From assembly GCA_028023455.1 (NCBI GenBank), contig JAQFVV010012511.1:2790165-2854164 (forward strand): DNA of 64,000 nucleotides. Reading direction: 5' to 3'. The position numbers and the translations under genes were made by a program. The DNA comes from Epiperipatus broadwayi (taxonomy: Eukaryota; Onychophora; Udeonychophora; Euonychophora; Peripatidae). Of the stretch, positions 58,814-64,000 are shown piece by piece (positions within the stretch are counted from its first letter, which is position 1; each line of letters begins with the position of its first letter). The notes under the pieces are model-generated. The model searched no databases and was not told the origin of the DNA. It saw only the letters and a list, made by a program, of their open reading frames with translations.

Positions 58814-61800
58814 GTGTAATTTGTATAAAAAAATATTTCTAAATATACTTACTTATACATTCTGAATGTAGAACATTTTAATGAGGAGAAATATTAATTA
58901 GTTTTTAGTTATAATTATGCTAAATGTTATAAGACAGTAGAGACATTTACAGTCTCCCTAACCTATTAAAATTTTGCCAGCACAGCAAACATCTGCAGAA
59001 TTTCCAAAGCAATTTGTGGCTCTGGTCTTCATAAATTAGGTACTGCTATAAGAAAAACTGCAGAATACCCTAATAATAAATGCTCTTTATGCTATTTGAA
59101 TTAATGGCTTGAAACATCAAAATATGAAAAAGTTTTTGACTCAAACCACTAACTCTTCCATCATATATCTCTAAAATAGGTTCACAATTCTCAAGGTTTA
59201 GAAATCTGAATTGTTATCTAATTACAAAAAACTATGCATAAAGACAAGAAATTCAAAAGCTCAAAAACTTAGATTATTAATTAAATAATGGTTAAGTGTC
59301 ATTCAAGCACCATTCATTTTAACTTCAGACAAAAAATTTAATTGAACAATTAGTTTCTTGAATATCATGTGATGCTCAAACATGAAAAATACTTCAACTG
59401 CATTATAAATAAATACAATACATTTTCTTTATTTTATTTTATTTCCTTTAGGTACTTAGATTAGTATAGAACCCAGTTAACATGAGTATCTTATATTATA
59501 ATCAATTAAATTGTGTATTGACCATTTTATTTTTCAATTAAACACATAGCAATCCTTACTCCAACACATTTTTTTTCTGTTTTCCAATTTTTTATTTCTC
59601 TTAATCAATTTTTTTTTTTCTAGAATTCTAATCTATTTGTTTTCCAAAAATGTCTTAGAAATAGATGGCTTGAAATTTTTGTATTAGCAATATTGCCTCG
59701 TTAAATGAAAATTAAATAGCCTGAAACTTTGCAAAATAGAATCTGCTATCAAGTTTTTTTCCAACTAATAATTAACTGTAGATGACGCTACTGTCTTATA
59801 TAAAAAAAAATATTAGCTTGCTAAACTTATATCATAAATGCATTATGTGTTGAATTATAATTTAAGTAGTAATATATATGTATTAAATATAAATATGCTG
59901 ACAGTAAACTAAAATTATTATTTAAGGAAAATATTAGATATAAAAGCAAATTTTAGACTTGTCATTTTTAATATATGGTGGTTATAAATCAGTTCAATAT
60001 TTCATATATGAATATAATTTTTTTTTTTAATCACAGACAGAGAATAATGATTTTAATCTTATTTACGATAGTAAAAATATTTTAAAGTAAGTATATATTT
60101 AAAGATATTTTTAATGTGTCATATTTGCTAATACTATGTAATTTTTGATTTTTGACAATTTATTTTTTAAAAAATTTTTGTTTACATGGTATGTAACATC
60201 AACATGTTTGCATGTTGTGTCCATGATGTAGGTTCCTAGTATAGTTGGGTGAAACCTAAAATATTTTTCAGATTAGGATCAAGCTTAGAATTTAATAACC
60301 CAGCTAACTATCCAATATTGATCGGTAAGTGGGTGTCTAGTTATTTCTAGTAAGAATATAAAACAATAGAAAACTGTTCAAATTATTTCTACTGGATAAT
60401 TCACAAACGTGGTGAGTAACAATTTTTCCTTCTCTGTTTTTTATGAAGAGTTTTGAGGAAGTCTTTATCCCTGCAATCATATATTTAAGAACTATTTAGA
60501 AGTTGTTATAATTTTAATTTCTTAGAGTCTTGAAATTTCCCTAATAATAGTTTGAATACTGTAAAAAATAGGATGAATACTGGACAATATATTAATCAGT
60601 TCCAAATGAATAAAATTTAATTATGGAAATCCTTGGAATAATCATAATAATAATTTCAACATGTTAGCATTCTAATTGTAGTCACCCATGAATAGGAGTG
60701 CTAATACATTGAAAGTTTACTATGGTGGTTGATATAAAGTTAAGTTATATACTGTTATTCTATTTTTTGTATTACATATTATGACAGTATAAATTCATCC
60801 AATAATGGACTTATTTGAAGTAACAAATAGATCAATAGATTTTAAAGTATATAAAAACTTTACAATAAATAGATAAAAAAGATGAAGAAATAAATACAAA
60901 TGATCAGAAACTAAACTAAACAAAAGTTACCTAATGATGTTTATAGTACAATTATATAATTAATAAGTACTTGAATCTAACGTATTAATTTCAAGATGAA
61001 TAAAATGTTTGTAAAGGTAAAAGTTTTGTTAATTAATAAATATATCAACTATGTAAAGGTGTATATGTAATATGTAAAGTTATATTAATTAAGTTTCTAG
61101 GGAATATTATGTGAGCTTATTCTTTTAATTTATGAACCTATGAATATGTTATATTTAAAAGTTTTACATTTTTGGATAAAATAGAAAAGAATAAATCCAA
61201 ATATGAGGAAATTAAATTAAAAATTTGAAATTTAACAACTTAACAATAACAACAAAAAAAATTAGCTATATTTTTTTTTTAAAAAAAGGAATGCAGTAAA
61301 ACTTAGTTTATAAAGAAAAATATGAGTTAAGCAAAAAATATAATTTATTATATTTAATTAAAGGATTTGTAATGAATAGATTATCTAATAATCTGTTTAT
61401 GAACTCTAAGAAAGCAAAAGTGGTCTATCATTAGCAAGAGAGTGTGAGATTGTTGGGCAGGAAAAGTTGCAGTCAGGAAGGCAGTATAATATATAATTCA
61501 TTAAAAGATAAATTCATATTCATTCATTCACAGATTTATTAACAATTAGTACAGATATTCATTCTTTTATATTCCTACAGAAAAACCTGACTTGGAAAAG
61601 AATAGGCATAAGGATGACAAGCCATTCTAACATGCCAATAATTACTCATATAGAAATGTCATATTTCTAAAAAAGTATTTTTTAGTATTAATCTAGGAAA
61701 ACTTTTTTATAAAGATAGCTTTTTAACATTATGCACTGAATGTACAGAAAAAATTTATTGTAGAAGCTTCAAAATATAATTCGTCAACAGTGAAATGATG

Positions 61801-61980
61801 CGAACCATGTCTAGTAGTTAATAGTGAGAAGAGGATAATGATGTAAAAGCCAGATTTTTTTGCCTATCCTGATATAGAAATTTGTTCCTATTGCTCAAAA
61901 GTTGCTCTAATTTTCTAAAATGAAACAGTATGCAGTATAAAGGATTCTGTTGTGTTTGGTCTGGATTATAGACCCAACCA
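58814..61980. other. AT-rich sequence after the last candidate exon
   Basis: No further lipase exon recognised (searched for the AIW-like and His-bearing strand). Holds SINE family 2 copy 4. Otherwise nothing supported. Confidence 0.5.
60255..60520 (+). repeat. SINE family 2, copy 4
   Basis: TTTTCAGATTAGGATCAAGC, CCAGCTAACTATCCAATATT, GATCGGTAAGTGGGTGTCTA and, further 3', AGAGTTTTGAGGAAGTCTTT then ATCCCTGCAATCAT align block by block with copy 3. Confidence 0.55.
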
Positions 61981-61989
61981 ACAGTAAAT

Positions 61990-62525
61990 AATGTAAAATA
62001 ATACTGAAACAAGTATTACAATTAATATATTTATTATTATGTACAAATATATACAACACAATATATACAAGTGAATATTTACAAGTTGAATATTGGAGTT
62101 TAACGTAAACTTTGTGTTCTGCCTGCTGCTTCCAGCCACATCTGATGGCTTGCCTCATGGGTAGGTCTTGCCTCGAGCCGAGAGTGGTCTTAGCAGCGTC
62201 CGGTCTCTGTGGGACTTGCCTAGCTGCGTAGACTAAATAGCGTAGTGCTATCAATGGGAATGCTTGCTGCTGTTTAGGTTAGCAGAGTTTCCCTGGGAGA
62301 ACGCAAAGAGTCTGTTTAGGTTAGACTCGTTCTTCCTTGTGTAACAGTCAGAATCGTCTATCTCGCTAACACACTGCAGAATTCAAACCCCAAACACTAA
62401 ACTGAACATTCTAGGAGGGGTTGCCTTCTAGATATACTAAGTTCGAATCTAAAGTCCAAATTTTACAGCGCCACCTACATGATAATGCATCTGATGCTAC
62501 TACTAGTATAATCTTTTACCGGTGC
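61990..62525 (-). mobile_element. LTR-like GC-richer block, minus strand
   Basis: CpG-retaining sequence (TCGAGCCGAGAGTGG, GCAGCGTCCGG, TAGCTGCGTAG) over about 400 bp. On the minus strand it is followed by an AT-rich part with AATAAA (about 62025) as a possible polyadenylation signal. No gag/pol motif in the 115-residue minus frame (61907-62254). It is probably an LTR or other retroelement end; limits are uncertain. Confidence 0.35.
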
Positions 62526-62599
62526 TTGGTGGTCAGGGAGAAACAAAAAGACTCTATACTAAAAGAAGTTTGGGTGGCTAATTAACGTCTATGGATGTA

Positions 62600-64000
62600 C
62601 AAAAGAAATGCAGAAAATATATATATAGACCGAGACAGTGATAGGAATCAACAAAATCAAAGATCAAAATTAGTTTAAATGATTTCAAAGATTTATTTAT
62701 CTAAAAATATATATATATAATGCCACTGTCTGCTTATATGAGACAGGGATGCTTATTAAATAATTGTTGGCATTACATTACATTACAAAAAGAATTAAAG
62801 AAAATATATTCTATTCCTCGGGCTAATAGTATTAAGATAATGTGTTTAAAGAGATGGGAACATGTGCGAGATGCTTTGAGTAATTATAAAGTTTAATAAC
62901 AGATTTAAAATATTTGATATTACAGGTGATATAGTATTTATTGATTTCGATAATAGCACGGACAAAAGCTTACAATACGATAAAGTGGGGATGTGATCAA
63001 GGCATTTATTTTATAATAATAATTAAAACAGATGGGAGGCCAGTATTGCTAATAATGAATTTATTAAAATTGGAGGTTGTGACACGTTTAAGTCACGGAT
63101 GCTTTGTAAAAATAAATATATAAATAAAACAATAGTGAAATATTTGGAATGACTACGGAGGGCAGCTTGCCGCTAACCCGTAGGAAAGTGGTGTCACGAA
63201 CAGCCGAAACTTAGTGACTGGGTGACGACTGCGTTTAATTCCCAGGTGTGACATTTGTTTACACACTCTGCCTGGGAATCGCAGGAAGTGAAGAGAGAAC
63301 GGACTTAGCCATTTAAAATCCTTGGAAAGCGAAACAAAGCGGTCTCAACAACCAATTCATTTACCAGCAATACTAGACTAATGTATATAAAACATACTAA
63401 ATGGGTTTTACTTGGATTAAGAGAAATGCCCAATCAAATTCCTAGAAATTCATTTAAAAGGGTCTGCACATTCTCGACGTCAATGATGAACTTTGTAATT
63501 AAAGTAGAACACAGTATTTAAAAAATAGGAAAATGCATGCTTGCGGGTTTGAAAAGAAAGCATAGGTTTATTTAAGCAATCATGCATTTGTGGCACATTT
63601 TAATCATTGACCTCGCACATAAAATCTACAAACTATTTGATTATTATATATATTAAAGAAGATTAGAATCGCCCTCGAACGAGTGATTTGCAAGATAATA
63701 AAATTGGGAATTATTATAAATTTAAAAATATGCCTTAATAGTAGCGTCTTACTTTCAACAAAGGGAATAATTCATTCGGTCAAAGACGATTCTGACACAT
63801 TATCATAATAAAATAAAAGAATGCTTAATCAATAGAAAATATTAACCCAAGGATAGAGAGCAAAACTGTTGATTATATTTGAACACGTTAAAGAAGTACA
63901 TAATAAGTCAAGTGAAATAAAAGAAAAACAATTTAAAATAGCTATAGCATGTTAGTTAGGAATCACAAGAGCTCTTGGGTTAATTTGGGGTTACCTCTGG
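62600..64000. other. Mixed segment with GC-richer, CpG-retaining part, no gene recognised
   Basis: 63150-63330 is GC-richer (CTACGGAGGGCAGCTTGCCG, GTCACGAACAGCC, TGACGACTGCG) with an inverted pair TTCCCAGGTGTGAC/GCCTGGGAA. 63660-63790 has scattered CpG. The style is like the other LTR-like blocks, possibly a further retroelement entering from the right edge. No ORF above 60 residues. Confidence 0.3.

Noticed and set aside
61580-61640. Possible lipase exon after tcctacag
   Set aside because: The frame does not match DAGL and meets a stop without a donor; no AIW or His motif.
61907-62254. 115-residue minus-strand frame
   Set aside because: Spans the GC-rich block and adjacent AT-rich sequence without a recognisable domain; more likely non-coding LTR-like sequence.

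Overview
This is a very AT-rich animal genome window. It has GT-AG introns of up to about 12 kb, tRNA-derived SINEs, LINE and LTR-retrotransposon remnants, hAT-type DNA transposons and many fold-back (inverted-repeat) elements. There are no prokaryotic features. I read it as an invertebrate. A mollusc or other lophotrochozoan fits the repeat style, but the phylum cannot be fixed from the sequence alone.

One host gene is recognisable, on the plus strand from 27951 to about 58813: the middle of an sn-1-specific diacylglycerol lipase of the alpha clade (DAGLA; fly inaE type). Eight exons are secure. They join in phase and encode the Cys-rich linker before the lipase core, the core beta strands, the nucleophile Ser (GHSLGAG), the catalytic Asp (GKDVVPR), the regulatory loop and a 24-nt microexon. 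A 19-nt second microexon and a 45-nt cassette exon are plausible but unproven. The N-terminal four-helix membrane exons and the C-terminal exons, including the catalytic His, were not found, so the gene should run out of the window at the 3' side and probably at the 5' side.

Layout: 1-6350 is a decayed transposon cluster. A minus-strand Ty3/Gypsy pol is split by a 1.9-kb insertion and sits beside the end of a hAT transposase gene. 6350-16100 is AT-rich sequence with SINE remnants and short hairpins. 16100-19020 holds a SINE, a 1.2-kb tandem-plus-inverted complex and a fold-back element. 19020-25610 has AT-rich sequence, a palindromic MITE, a CpG-retaining segment and a 1.2-kb palindrome. 25730-27060 is a minus-strand LINE remnant, followed by a tetranucleotide microsatellite. 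27951-58813 is the lipase gene; its introns carry a 0.9-kb pyrimidine tract, a 1-kb fold-back, a hAT element with another transposon nested in it, a SPIN/URR1-like hAT MITE, an LTR-like block, fold-backs and SINEs. 58813-64000 is AT-rich with LTR-like GC-richer segments near the end.

The points most worth following are the microexon pair between the regulatory loop and the catalytic His, with splicing-factor-like motifs around it; the hAT MITE resembling families known for transfer between phyla; and the density of long intronic inverted repeats, which would form double-stranded RNA in the lipase pre-mRNA.
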